Source: Daldinia sp. FL1419 (taxonomy: Eukaryota > Ascomycota > Sordariomycetes > Xylariales > Hypoxylaceae). From it: a stretch of DNA of 64,000 bases. This document shows positions 47,356-59,402 of this stretch, one piece after another. The position numbers were made by a program, and so were the translations under genes. The stretch is taken from NCBI GenBank assembly GCA_025201765.1, contig MU623357.1:124001-188000 (forward strand), read 5' to 3'. Under the pieces are notes generated by a model. The model saw nothing but the letters and a program-made list of their open reading frames with translations. It was not told the origin of the DNA and did not search any database. Position 1 is the stretch's first letter. Every line of letters starts with the position of its first letter.

Positions 47356-49206
47356 TTATTTCACAGTAGCAAGGCCGTGAATCAAATCGTGCATCGCAAG
47401 TGGGCTCACTCTGGGTGTGGATTCAGGGGCTGATGAGAAATGATGCAACGCAGGGCGCGGGCGTGGAACCTCTCGCACATCGGGGAAATTACTCGTTGTG
47501 TAGTTAACGGGAAGGTCGAAAGCGAAGGCCTCAGCTCGCGGGGAGCGAACAGTCGCCTGCGCTGGCGGCACCCAATCCTGACCGTCTTCGAGGAATGTAG
47601 TGCGCAGAAAATCCAGAAAGATGTCGACATCCTGTTTCGTCGACATAGCCCCAAGACTTGCACGTACGATCCTGGAAGGCAGCAATGATGTGTCAGTATA
47701 TAGCAAACAAGGTCTTGCGCGAGGGAGGGTAAGACGAAAGGTCAGTTGTAGCGTACCCTGTGGGCAGTCTATGGATAATGCTTATGCCATGTGAGCCACA
47801 ATGATGTCCGGCGGATAGGGCACGCTCCGTCATCCACGGTTCGTAACCGAGAGCTGTGAATATGCCACCAGGATTGCAGACGCCTAATAGGATTAGCTTG
47901 ACTGACTGACACCGGGCGTAATCACGTCGGGGGCTGTAAACAAACTCACCTCCGGACCTTATGTAGATCCCCGCGGAATTGGCAGAACGCTCAACGTCGG
48001 AGTAAGGAACGTGATGCCCATTCGCTCGTAAAACGTTAAAAGCAATGGCAGAACCCTGCTTCGTCGAATCCTCAAACTCGCTATTTTCGTTATAGATGCG
48101 ACAAAGCGGCCGGCCGTTGGAATGGCGCAGAGTAAGCAAACCTCGGAACAATCTGGAGATGAGGTAGGAAGTATGATCCGAAATTCGGCTCATCGAACCA
48201 TATAGTTTCTTGTGTACGTCAATAGCCTCGCCTAACGCGAGAATGTTGTGGAACGGCAGAGTTCCGTCTTCGAGGCCTTCGTGGAGCTTATAGGTAGGCG
48301 CTTGGAGACCCTTTGACCGATGCCAATTCTCACCGAACGTGGCAACCATGGAAACAGTCCCTCCACCGAAATACTTTCTCAGAGTCAGGATATGCCCCGA
48401 CTCCCTTCGAACAACCAACGCCCCAATATCTGGAAAGCCAAAAATCTTGTACAGGGATAGACAAGTGAAGTCCGGTGCTTGGTCCACATCTCGAAAGATG
48501 TTTTCCATAGGATAAGTCATTGCTAGTGCTGCGGCATCGAGGAGGGAGTAAGTGTTTTGTAAATATTCCGATTGCCGCAAAACCCCTGGCCACGATAGTG
48601 GCAGCCTTCTACCTGACATGTTGGACTGTCCAGGGTAGGCAAATAGCCCCAAACCACCAAGGCGTTGTCGGTTAAGATAGCTTGACTCAGGGGAACGGAG
48701 CCATCGCTCTACTTCCAGGTCGTTCTGAAAGCAGTAAGATTGTCCATACGTAAGTTCCCTCACCCCCACAATGCTTGTATGCGCGTCTTTATGATATCCG
48801 TACCAGAACCTTCGGTCGCTAGTTTTCTCGGAGAGATCCCTGAAGGAATCGGCGACAAGCTTGATAGCCGCAGTGGCGTTTGCGACGAAAATCAAGTCAA
48901 AGTGCTCCGGACTCGCGCCGAGGAAGTTGAGCGTCTTCTCGCGAACTTGGTCGACGACATCCCCAGAAAGCTTAGCTGGCGAGTTCTCTGAGTGTGGATT
49001 CCCGTACAAGTTGGTAATCATTTTTTTACAAAACGATTCAACGGTAGATTTCGCATATATAGTAGCACCGCTGTGGTCTAAATAGACTCCTGCTTACGGG
49101 TGAGTTGGTGCGCATATAAAGGCCCAACAGGAAACGTACCATCGTTCATATGAGGATACTCTTTTTGGCGCAACGCTTCTACGTCGCTGTTATATCCCTT
49201 TGACAT
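47356..49206 (-). CDS. Moco-sulfurase-like PLP enzyme (NifS/aminotransferase V fold), no MOSC domain
   Basis: Three exons, 49140-49206, 47757-49089 and 47356-47671, give 571 aa; both introns (50 and 85 nt) join in frame. The spliced N-terminus YLDHSGATIYAKS and NLYGNPHSENS match the N-terminal domain of eukaryotic molybdenum cofactor sulfurases. Other matches are LSLYKIFGFPDIGALVV with the PLP lysine (Lys237), RKYFGGGTV, HEGLEDGTLPFHNILAL, and AGHHCGS...RLPTGIVRASLGAMST bridging exons 2 and 3. Full-length enzymes carry two more domains (MOSC_N and MOSC); here a ~75-residue Pro-rich tail of no known type follows. The loop that I recall as GCFCNPGAC in Moco sulfurases reads LGVCNPGGI, with one Cys only. 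It may be a desulfurase or lyase of unknown substrate rather than a Moco sulfurase. The gene is isolated in gene-poor DNA. Confidence 0.8.
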
Positions 49207-52200
49207 GGTGAGGAGTGGCATTGGTTACCTAGGTAGGTATGTAGGTGGGCAAAGGACCCCAATTTTGTTGATATGCCGGAGAAACTAGCTAGAGAATGGA
49301 AAGAAGAAAGGCACTCGGGGGCTATATATTTTTAAGATTGTAATAATGAGGGATCCTCTCGTGCCAATGCTTATGTTGCGTCTTCTGAGGGGCCATTATC
49401 TCATAACACTGGTTCCGGACGAGGGATCTTATACTCGACGTCCGCCTCCTCTTCCGCCACTCACTCATGGGGTCCGTAGCGGGAAGCATGGGTAGCGAGC
49501 GTGGGGTGATATCTGCCCTACATCTTCTCGTCGAGAAAGGTCAGCAACGAAGTGGTGGCGCGACGTGCGAGAGTGACTCTGGTGTCGACCATTGGCTATA
49601 TGCCATGCTGGAGACGGGAAGAGTCTAGCATAAACGGATGACCGGACGACAGACATCTTGGCGAGTCGATAAGGAAACAGTAGGCGCAGCACATCGTACG
49701 CTAGGGTCCGCGATCTGGTGACACATCGTAGCTGTAGACAGTTCCCTCAGGGATACTTGACGCACATCTGATGATGAGAGACTGGTAGAGATTATTGGAT
49801 CCTCGATTTGGTCTGACACACCTGACCTTTTCCTTTTTAGGAGCGACGATGCCGATACGTACCAGATTTCTTGTCTAAAGGTAGCTCTTTCTCAGGATGC
49901 TACTAAGTAGGTAGTTTGCATACGTGCAGAATTTTTCCCGGAGAGGGACGCTGGTGACGAAGGTATAATTTTGTTGATGCTTTCCTTGATGAGGTTTGGA
50001 GATGGACGGTTGGCGTAAGCTAGTGGACCCTACGTACCTTTACTCAAGTGTAAGAGGCGCAAGTGTCAGATGCAAAAGGGGTACTAGACGCCGTATGATT
50101 GGAACGGCTCGCTAGAGCAAAATGCAGTACGCTTCGCGATGTGGAGCCATGGCGTACTGGATGCGGTACAGAATGTATACTCGATAAGGCTACCGTCTAA
50201 TTACCGTTTGACTGTGATGGGGAAAAAGCTTGAGTTGGAACAATGCCCAAATTGGCCTCAAAACCTAAGCACTGAAGAGGCTCTGAACAGGCTCTGAACG
50301 GAATAAGCAGACCTACCGATCGCGGCAGACTCATGTAAGTATGCAGACACTACTATCACTTACAAGGGTCATCTAAGACACGAAAGACATGGGTTCAGAT
50401 AGGAAGCCATCCTATTTGGCGGTAGTTCCGCCGTTCAGTCCTGTTTCGTGCATCTGGATAGGTCGAGCGCCTCTTTCAGGCAAGCGTTGCGGGGAGAACA
50501 ACGAGTGCAACGGCCTCGGTATCTGAACGGACTCCCAGCCCAATCATCACAGAGAGGGGGGCATGCTTGCCGCGAAGTTACGGCCAAGAGCTGCGAGCAG
50601 TTGTACTCGAGGCGGGTTAGCTGCAGCTGTCATCGACCTCTCGAATCGATCCTAGCCCTAGCTTGCCTTGTATGCCCGTGTACTTTGTGTGCTGTGAGGG
50701 AGTATTCGAGGTACGTAGTGTTCTGCTGTGTGTAGACACAGAGTCGATCCCTGCTACTTTGTGAGAAGTGGTCGCCGACCTCAGAACTGGAGGGTGTGCG
50801 TCATAGGGCACAACTTTCTGCAAGTCCTGCAAGTATCTGCGTCTAGACTCGAGAGCACCCCCTGGACGTCTCACTCCGCACAGCTGCAATCCCATCTCGT
50901 ATGAAAAGAAATATTCGCGAGTCGAGTCTTGCTAACCTTGTGGATAACGCAACGGGCTAGGACCGACGAAAAAAAGGCTCGAGCGATGGGGCTACGGCAG
51001 ATAGGAGTTGGCATGGAGTTGAACAAATGATAAAAAAATTTCGAGGCGGTTTGATGACGGTCCCAATGCTAAGCCCGCCAAGGCCATGGATCTGGTAACA
51101 GATAGCTGTTATTAATTGCCTTGTATCCTTGTTGCCCATCATTCGTATCACATCTTGTAACTACCATTTGTTGTATTGTATCATTTGTTGCTGACCCAAC
51201 TTGCTAACAAGCTCCAAAGTAGTAGGTAGGTATGATGATACTGCAGATTCGAGAGAACCTGAAGCAACGAAAGCCGTCAAATCATTGGATAGTATTGTTT
51301 ATGTGTTTTCTTAGAAAGACTCCCTTTTGTCATTCCCAAGTCATGCAGCCCCCCCCGGGAATCACCAATTTGACAACTCTATAGTACAAAACCCTTGATA
51401 ATATTTGCCCACGAGGCTCGATTCACACCTTGCTCGAGCCAATGGCAGAGCTGAACAAGATCCGCGCTGAACCAGCTACGACCACGAGAGCTCCAAGCGC
51501 CTATCGCAATCTGAGACTTAACATTTCGTTCCGTTTTGGGGTCCGGAAACGTCGCATACTTTGAGTGAACTACCGTCGGGTCACGCACCTATCTCCAATA
51601 CACCCCGACTTGACCGAGTTTTTTAATACCTACCTATGCTAGTGTCGTGATAGGCGGACAAATCTTGAACGCTTCGGGCGAATCGAGCTATTCTGTGGCT
51701 GAGTTAGGTTCGTTATTCAGAAGCTTAGCCTCGATTTGCGCTGCAGGTGTGTTGCATCGATCCAGCTGCAATGAAACGAGAGCTCTGCTAATCATGGACC
51801 ACATCTCGCATTTGTTTTCTTACACAAAGACACCCTCAAAACCGATCCCGTACTTGGCCAGCTCCAAACAAAGTACCTTCGTGTCGCCGCATATTCAACC
51901 CGATAGCGCACCCTCTTCGGAAACGCGGATGAAAAATCTGTGATGTGTAAAGGCGTAACCGGGATTTGTCGAGCCCTGTCGCCATGATTCCGCGCGTATC
52001 GCGGACTTTAAGTCGTAATCCGAGTAGAGCTCTCTTTGTTACTAGCTGACATCACCTCTCTCTCCCTCTCCCTCTCTCTCCTCTCTCTCCCTTTTCCCTC
52101 TCAGCTGCCAAATTGGCGCCGTATCCAAGTTAGGCCTCCTATTAACCGAGTTTATTGACAAGATACCATGTCGAATTACGAATCTATAGGCATTGATCTA

Positions 52201-55011
52201 TTGTTTAGGTAGACTATAACTATTCTGTCAATATTCCCCCAGATATTCGGGCCCGTTTACCCCAGACCGTGTACTCGGGAATGGATATCACGACCCTCGC
52301 ATGAATCCCCGAGTGAACTTCGGCGAAATAATCGCAACGCTCAGCATAGATCTAATCGCTACGAAGATCTAAGTAATGGCAATACGCCCCATTGGAGACC
52401 TCACCCGGGACCTGACAGCTGCAGAACTACCCACCTACTCAGCTTACCCCGGCTCATACCGCGCATTGCATTAGGGTCAGATCTCCTGCGCCCTCGCAGG
52501 TTGGAAAGCCTGGGACAGCATCTCTCAGTGTGTAAGGAGGAAGGCTAGACCCCTAGGAACGGGCTGCATCCGCGCTAGATCTGGGTGTGTCTGGAGAACG
52601 CACCCGGTCTTGGCGGGCACAACGTCATGTGTGAATGCGAAGATCTCCCATTTTCGGACGAACGATGCCTATCATAGACTGATCCGATAAGTCAGATCCA
52701 TTTTTGGACCTACTAGTTCGATAAGCCGTTTGCCTGGAGGCCTATCAGATGTCGGGAACCAGTTTCTGGACCCCTCCCCCCCCCGGACTCGAAGCCGGTC
52801 TTTCTTGCATAGGACAGGCACAGCCTCTGAGCCTCTCCTGCGTCGTTTCCTACCTCGTTCTATCCGGACCTCGTGGCAATACAACCCCATTCACCTTATC
52901 CTTGGGTGCATGCGATTCAGGTGAGGATGTACTCAGCCTTGCAGACGGCCGGCCAGCTGTTGTTCCTGGGGCGCCACCTATGGCGACTTTGAATCTAGAC
53001 AAGTATCAGTACACACCACACTGAAGCTGAAAGCCACGCGCTAAATTCTCCTAGCCAATGGTAAGAAACGTATCACCAGGTACGAGCATATGCAGACTAC
53101 GTTCTCTATAGGTAATATTATAACTAAGTACAGTAAACTCAAGAGGATAGATCGGGTACGACTAGCACCTGAAATTCTAGGAAATAACTTATATTAGAAA
53201 GGTTATAGGAGAGTTCCCGACAGGTGCCTAAGTTATGTAAAACGTATGCTTCAATAGAAATAGCAACAATAATACAACCCCAACCTGTAATAGCAAAGGC
53301 TTCGCAAGCCCCATTATTCGACAAGAACGAAGATGGATAAACACGTTGGTAGTCAAGGGTGGCGTCGACCCTTCGTTACGAATACTCTCTATCCACCTGG
53401 TATGGTAACCTCTATCATGGACCGGCCTCGGTCGTATACCAATTATATACGGCGCTTAGGAGTCCCGTTGACAGCAAGTTCAAGCGCGAGACATGGCACC
53501 TCTTACTTTCAAGCGTGAGCTGAAACATACATGTCGGTATTGATTTTACTGATCAGGAACCGGTGAACCCCATTTTCTAGGCTTGCAGCTGGTTTGTAGA
53601 TCAGAACCATTTGCAGGTACGTGGTGCATTTAAGGCCTCATATGTACGCTCGCCTAATAAGCGTGTGATGGTAAAATGTTTGTTGACGATAGCCCGCCGA
53701 GTCGTCTCGGGTTAGTAGCTGGCGTTATTTCCATCACTCCAAGCTATGTACCTACGCATAGGTAGGTCCATAATATCTTATGAGTTTTATTTATGTACCA
53801 CAAGACTACACATTTTTGAACGTAAGAGAGCGAATATGCATACTCCACAAAGTGACTGGTCGAACCGGTCGACGCTGCTGCGGGCCGACATACACCGGAC
53901 CGAACTGTCTTAGTTCTTCTTCAACTGGCCTTGATTCAGTTTGTACCATTGATACCTTCCCGCTCTGAGACGGAGGGGGCCACCGGTTTATGATTTGTCC
54001 TTCAAGTTTTCTTACGTCTACTCGAAAGAGCCTAACTTGGATCGTCAATGACCACCCCGTTCGAAATTTTCATTATTGGGTGATCGACAGGCGGCTTAGT
54101 AGGCAGACAGGCATCTTGAGCAGACGGGCTAGCTGTGGGAATAGTGTAGGGAGATGCTCGTAAATCTTGGGGCCGAAAATGGCAGTAAGGTGATCCGATG
54201 CTACAACGCCATCGACGTAATAGGAATCATTTTACCAAGTGGCACTGCGGAATACATCCGAGTTTATAAACTATGGTATATTTCTAAGCAGGAAAATACC
54301 CAATTGATACTATAGTCTCACCGGTAAGTTATCATATCTCAAATTTAAAAGTGACAGCGTCTCATGCAGTGACCGGAACACATGGCTTTCGGGATACTAC
54401 ATACCTCTTAATCATTCTTGTTACTTTCGGATAGCTGCTTAGATATTGACGCCTTCCTAATCACTTAATTGGAGTTTGATATTGCTTTGCGCTTATTCAC
54501 GGTCAGGCACTCATTGCCCCCCCCCTCTCTCCCTTGCCACAGGCGTGGTGAGGAACTGCGACTAGGACTGGCACATTTCCCTATAGCTTCAGGTTCCTAT
54601 TTGCTTGAACGGGAATAAGGTTCTAACACGGAGCTCGATCTTACAGCATTACTAGTAGGTATTCGAATATACTTCTACCCAGGAGGTAAAAGTATAAGTA
54701 TCATCTTTTAGTTTCTACGGTCAATATTAATGCAATGGAGGCGCTCAACGTAGAAAGAAAAATAAATAGGGTATTATTCTAATGGATAATGGTTACTATG
54801 TAATAATTGCCGGCCGTGAAAATCATAACTAATACGATCCCCCACCTTGTCTGTTTTGGTATTCATGAAGGTAAAGATATCATTAGTGATTAGTCTCCAT
54901 AAATGGGCTAGCCGCCATCCCCGTAACGCCAACCTGTGCGAAATACTTCTCGACCGCAGTCAACCTCGAATCTAACTTGCGCTAATAGGTCCATTGCACG
55001 TGTCAAGCATC
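49207..55011. other. 5.8-kb gene-poor region
   Basis: No supportable gene is seen. Several 60-98-codon frames exist (for example 49465-49819 -, 50448-50735 +, 50617-50895 -, 51647-51943 +, 52749-53024 +), none with recognisable motifs or splice structure. A CT microsatellite lies at 52055-52102, and C runs occur near 52772 and 54517. The start of the region should contain the promoter of the Moco-sulfurase-like gene. Confidence 0.5.
52055..52102. repeat. CT microsatellite
   Basis: 48 nt made almost only of CT and CCCT units on the plus strand. Confidence 0.9.
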
Positions 55012-55875
55012 TTATAGGAGAGCCAAGAAGCCCGCGACAACAGGAGCTATGGCTAGGTTCTTAACGACGTTCAACACACCGGCCGCATTGGTGATGGGCA
55101 CGCTCGGCGAGGCAGTGGGCGCTGGGGAGGTCTTAGGAATGCTGCCGGTACCGGTGGGGTAGGGCGTTGTGGTGTTCGGGCTGAGCACGGCGAAGTTGGC
55201 GCATGTGATGCGAGTCTTGTTTGCAAAATGAAATACAAGGCTTCGGTTGCCGAAGTACGAACCGACACCCTCGCTCAGGGACGTGTATGGGTCATGGAAC
55301 TTGGCTGTAAATGGCTCCGAACTTTGAATCTTTCCGTATTTCCCGCTTAGGTCTCCTTGTTGACACGACGCCGGTCGTGCCGGGTCACAAGCAGGGTCTT
55401 CGCCACGAACAAATTGGTCAAGGTGCGCGAGTGTGCTAGTACAGTTTCCATCTTCTGGGACAGGAGCAACATGGATGTGGTAGACTAATATTGAGGTTAG
55501 TTGAGGTAAGGGAGAATTATGCCAGGAAGACATACTAAAAGGTCCACCCTCCTGAGGCAAGTTCGAGAACGATACTTCATAGTCGACTCCTTCGCCGTTT
55601 ACACCCGACTTGGCCAAAACAGAACCCCTTACGTTACCATTGAGGCTTCCCTTCCAGAATGGCTGTTCTGGTAACGTAGCGACGGCTTGCTTTCCGATAG
55701 GGTTGCCAGTGGTCGCAGTAGCATCACCTAATTGCTATAGCAGGTTAAGTTAATACTGAAAATTCACAGCCGGGCATCATTATAAAAATCAGATACTTAC
55801 GCCAGTAACGTTATTTTGGGCCAGGACGCCAGCAGCGCCAACGGCGGAGAGCGAGATAATGCTGGATACACGCAT
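55012..55875 (-). CDS. GPI-anchored Cu-only superoxide dismutase-like surface protein
   Basis: Three exons, 55801-55875, 55536-55734 and 55012-55484, give 248 aa. A signal peptide (RVSSIISLSAVGAAGVLA) starts the protein. The SOD-like domain carries four likely copper ligands: His94 and His96 in YHIHVAPVPEDGNC, His112 in TLAHLDQF and His177 in LVFHFANKTRITCANF. Cysteines 106, 124, 132 and 185 suit disulphide bonds. The Zn-site His cluster and electrostatic loop of classical Cu/Zn SODs are not visible, as in the fungal Cu-only SODs. A Ser/Thr/Pro linker precedes a hydrophobic end (LAIAPVVAGFLALL) typical of GPI addition. It should act at the cell surface against extracellular superoxide. Intron 2 (55485-55535) is 51 nt and stop-free. 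Confidence 0.88.
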
Positions 55876-58641
55876 TTTGTCGTATTACGAAGATGATGGT
55901 GATAGTTCCGGTTGTTTGAATTAGAGAATGCGTCGGGCGGGAAGGCTACCTTCTATATGACTTCCAACTGGCGAAGCTTAGGAATTTATTACAAAGGAGT
56001 CGCTCGTCAACTTATTTGTTCAGGGGTTTCGTAAGGCCTTGGGGCTGGTATGAGGCGGTGCTGGAGAGGAATAAAAACAAAGTAAAGGAGGGATAACGGG
56101 ACTGGAGGCTGTAAGTCTTTATACCCGTCTATCCTTTGCGTCTGGTGATACCTAGTGGAGGGTGTCACTTTGTACCCCAGTATAGATCACAGCCTACAGT
56201 AGAGTAACCAATGAATAATTACCTGCCTACCTTGTCATAACATTATCACCATTCACTAACAGGGTCGAGTTCACCCGCCGTTGTGAACGCGGAAAAGGAA
56301 TGGCCGGTAGAGGTAAACATTTTGATGAGACCAACGCCCACCGATGGGACCTTGCATCATCCTCATCTACTGTGTATGTAGAACTAATTACCAGGTACCC
56401 AAAAATGGCAGCGCAGCACAGCAAATCATCATGTTGTACCAAGGCAGCTGCAAGGATTTAATAAATGACACTAACCAATCACAAAAAAGGGTCCGAGCCA
56501 ACCTTGCCAAGACAAGATGGTCATCCCAAAGGCCAAGAAAGCTAAGAAAGCCAAGCAATTTATCCGGAGGGACGGGAACAAACGAAACAAGAAACATTAA
56601 GAAACATTTTTCTCTAGCTACCTAGTTAGGTACCTAGTTAGTTAATGTACATGTACCTTGTACTGCCGGTACCCGAGTTTGTAGGTAAGTACCTAAGTGT
56701 TTCCGCGTATAGGTACGTTCTACATATCTTTTTATGGTAGCGATAATTCTCACTTCTCAATTTAGAAAATAGAAAAAAACGAAAAAATCCAAAGAAAGAA
56801 TAACTAACTAATAATAACTACTAATTATGGAGAGTTGGTTACGTGGAGAGCGTATGCCATATGCCGTATGCCGTATGCCGTATGCCGTACGCCTTATGCA
56901 GGCAAAAGGCTAGGCAAGTTTTCCTATTCACCGGTCACTTCTCACGTCAGTTCCTTTATGGTCTTGTACTACATACCTACCTAGGTACCTATGTATGGAA
57001 AACGCATGTACCTAGCTAACCTTTCTAAATGACTGACTAACTACCTATTACATAGTACTTGTTACCTATCTATACAACACGTAGCCCGCATTTTCCACTA
57101 GGTACCCCCAAAGTTGATTTGTGCTACCCAAGCCTCTTCTATTAATACCCATGGAAACAGAAAGTCCGAGTTGCTCAGCCATGGACCACACTCAGGTGGT
57201 ACATATCTAGAAGCCCCTCTATAATCCACTAACCACAAAGGACCAATCTCTCCAAGAAGGTCTGGGAGACTGCCGAACCCGATGCTACCGTATGTCCAAT
57301 TAGTACCGATGTGCTGCCTACTACATAGTACGTACCTGGGTGTCAACCCCCTAAAGTAGTGTACATCGACACCGCAAGTGAGCTCTAGCCTATCTCCTAT
57401 ATATGTTCATGAACATATACCTGAGATATGTAGTAAAAATGAAATGAAATAAAATAAAACAGAACAAATCCAAGTGAGATATCGACTTTGAATCGCCAAT
57501 TTAAAAAAGTATTTGGCTACCTAAGAACTTAGCATACATGAAATGAAAACCTCGGCGGCTTTCCTTGGTAAATGCATGCTTCGTCCCATCCAGTAAAAAC
57601 GGTGGGAGATCGTCTACGACCCCAAGCACAAGTCGCTAGCTGCAGGCTTTCGAGCCGCCGTCTGCAGGTACATACGTAAGCGGTAGTACCAGCCCTTCTT
57701 TTATTATACTAATCATATTTTTAACATTTGACCGCCGAATGGTTATTACAAATCTATGGCCACGAGGTGCTTGTTCCACGGCGGTTTCTTCTGCGATCCA
57801 ATCAAACTGGAAATAACAACGAACAGGTTGAAATTGCTCTATTTTCTACTTTCTACTTTTTACGTATCTACTTAGGTACCTAGATATATATTGCCACACA
57901 CTCAGTTGCGGTTGGTTCGCAGGATGTCCATCCTGCACCTTAGTAGAACTTAACTAATGCAAGATCACTTCGGGGTTAAGTTGAGTTAGGTAGGTAGTTC
58001 ATCAATATCGAACATGCGTTGACACCATCTCACCAAGATGAGCAAGGGATAAAGATCTAGACAATTACTTGCCTTAGCCTATTCTATTGGGGACTAATCT
58101 AGGTCGTATTTTTATATGTACCTTCGCAGCGCCAGTAATAGTTGGCTTTTATGGTTCTTTTGTTGTTATTATTGTTGTCGTTGTCGCTATTAATAAATCG
58201 AATCTTAGTAAAAGAATGCTAGGCGCCGCTTGGCTCTAATAGAACTCGTCTGCAGTTGCAGTTGGTCACGGCCGAGGCTGTGAACAGCGTTTAGCGCGTA
58301 GCTGGAGCTTAATAGCCTGTAAATTTCAAGACTAACAACAAAGACTCCAAACAAGAAAGTCCTCATGGATCCGATTTCCTTTAGTAGAGAAAGCTACTAA
58401 TTAAGTACCGTCTCAAAACAAATAGTAAGTACCTTAATCAATATTTATAGGTCAGACGAACTGAACGGTTGGGCTAACGATGAACCAACTGCTTCCAAGG
58501 TAAGTTATGCTCTAGTTACAGTAGCATTTACGGAACACTTTTCGCGCTTGGTTTAAGATAATATGACCAAGAAAAGAAACTCGAAAATGTGAATAAAAGT
58601 CAAGCAGAAAGTAATCAATAACTACTTAGGTTAGGAGGTAA
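55876..58641. other. Intergenic region
   Basis: These 2.8 kb lie upstream of the SOD-like gene. They hold a 7-bp tandem repeat (56851-56899) and AGGTACCT motifs near 56629, 56984 and 57877. Frames at 56227-56625 overlap on opposite strands without conserved motifs; the frame at 57098-57346 (-) is likewise unsupported. Confidence 0.5.
56851..56899. repeat. 7-bp tandem repeat, 7 units
   Basis: Units are CGTATGC with single-base variants: four of the seven are exact, the others CATATGC, CGTACGC and CTTATGC. Confidence 0.9.
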
Positions 58642-58959
58642 TTATTTTTTAGTTACGTTCAATGCCCGGGGCGTGACGCGGGACCTCGGGATCCCGAGCT
58701 GGGACGGATAAAGATATCCCGTTGCCGACGCCTCACGTTCAGCCCCAACTTCCTCAGCCTCACGTCGCCATGCGGTGGTGGATCCAATGACATCCAATCC
58801 AACATTACGCATCCTCCTAATCGCATTCGCGCCGACGTCAACATCCTTCAACATAATTCGCAATAATCCAAGCAACTGAACCAACGTCCGCCAATTCAAT
58901 CGTGAGAAAGGGTTATACCTATTACTTGCTAAGCCCACATCCGTAACATAGCTCAGCGC
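58642..58959 (-). CDS. Possible terminal exon of an unrecognised protein
   Basis: A minus-strand frame is open from just after a stop at 58960-58962 to a TAA at 58642. It reads like real protein: SRLNWRTLVQLLGLLRIML, then a charged helix-like part (VGANAIRRMRNVGLDVIGST) and a polar tail containing YLYPSQLGIPRSRV. I do not recognise a family. No ATG precedes the conserved-looking part, so it would need an upstream exon. The AAG at the upstream boundary (TTAAG, minus strand) could be the acceptor. An upstream exon would run into the 5' region or body of the plus-strand gene at 59007, making this a head-to-head overlap. It may also be chance. Confidence 0.3.
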   Translation of the reverse strand, partial: ALSYVTDVGLASNRYNPFSRLNWRTLVQLLGLLRIMLKDVDVGANAIRRMRNVGLDVIGSTTAWRREAEEVGAEREASATGYLYPSQLGIPRSRVTPRALNVTKK

Positions 58960-59006
58960 TTAACCGACCCCAAAACTCGCCCATCATGAAGCCCGTAGTC
59001 AGTGCC

Positions 59007-59402
59007 ATGCAAGCTTGGTCTTGGTGAGCATTCCTTCCCCCACGACTTGGAGGCCCGCCAGCATCAACAATGAAAACCCAACTAACAAATCCCTCAAAAA
59101 TTGCAGCGTGGTTATTTCCGTATTTGCTATCATTATCCTCTCGATCCTTGGTGGTCTCTTCCGAAGCAACCATCATGAATTCGTAGGGGGCGCCGAAGAC
59201 CCCAAGGACGGCCGAGCGGTTGCGAGCACCGTATTCACCGCCGTGGTCGTATACGCCGTAAGTTTCTGGTACCACGTCCCATTAACAAATAAGAGTTATG
59301 AGTCTCACAGTTTGTCGCACATAGGCTTTCCTGGTATTCTGCGGCCTTCAGGGCTTGTTACACCTGCGTGAAAACCGACGAGGCGCCATCGCATTATCGT
59401 AA
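59007..59402 (+). CDS. Small two-TM membrane protein, three exons
   Basis: Three exons, 59007-59023, 59107-59257 and 59325-59402, join to an 81-aa protein; an upstream in-frame ATG at 58986 would add seven residues. Intron 1 (83 nt, GTGAGC donor, AACTAAC branch, GCAG acceptor) and intron 2 (67 nt, GTAAGT donor, ATAG acceptor) are well formed. Residues ~7-24 form TM1 (VVISVFAIIILSILGGLF). A polar loop follows (SNHHEFVGGAEDPKDGR), then TM2 spans the exon 2-3 join (VFTAVVVYAAFLVFCGL), and the end is basic (HLRENRRGAIALS). I do not recognise the family or function. The long frame read straight through intron 2 gives a worse, polar end. The close fit of both introns supports a real gene. Confidence 0.65.

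Noticed and set aside
49465..49819. Minus-strand frames upstream of the Moco-sulfurase-like gene
   Set aside because: Considered as a divergent or upstream exon, but the gene already has a complete start at 49206 and these frames carry stops and no motif.
50448..50895. Overlapping Cys/Arg-rich frames on both strands
   Set aside because: Considered as a decayed zinc-cluster gene, but the cysteine spacing does not fit and both strands are equally open.
52749..53024. 91-codon plus-strand frame in GC-rich sequence
   Set aside because: Overlaps another frame of similar length and the antisense; passes through a C run; no family recognised.
58922..59275. 117-codon minus-strand frame
   Set aside because: It is the antisense of exon 2 and introns of the better supported plus-strand gene at 59007.
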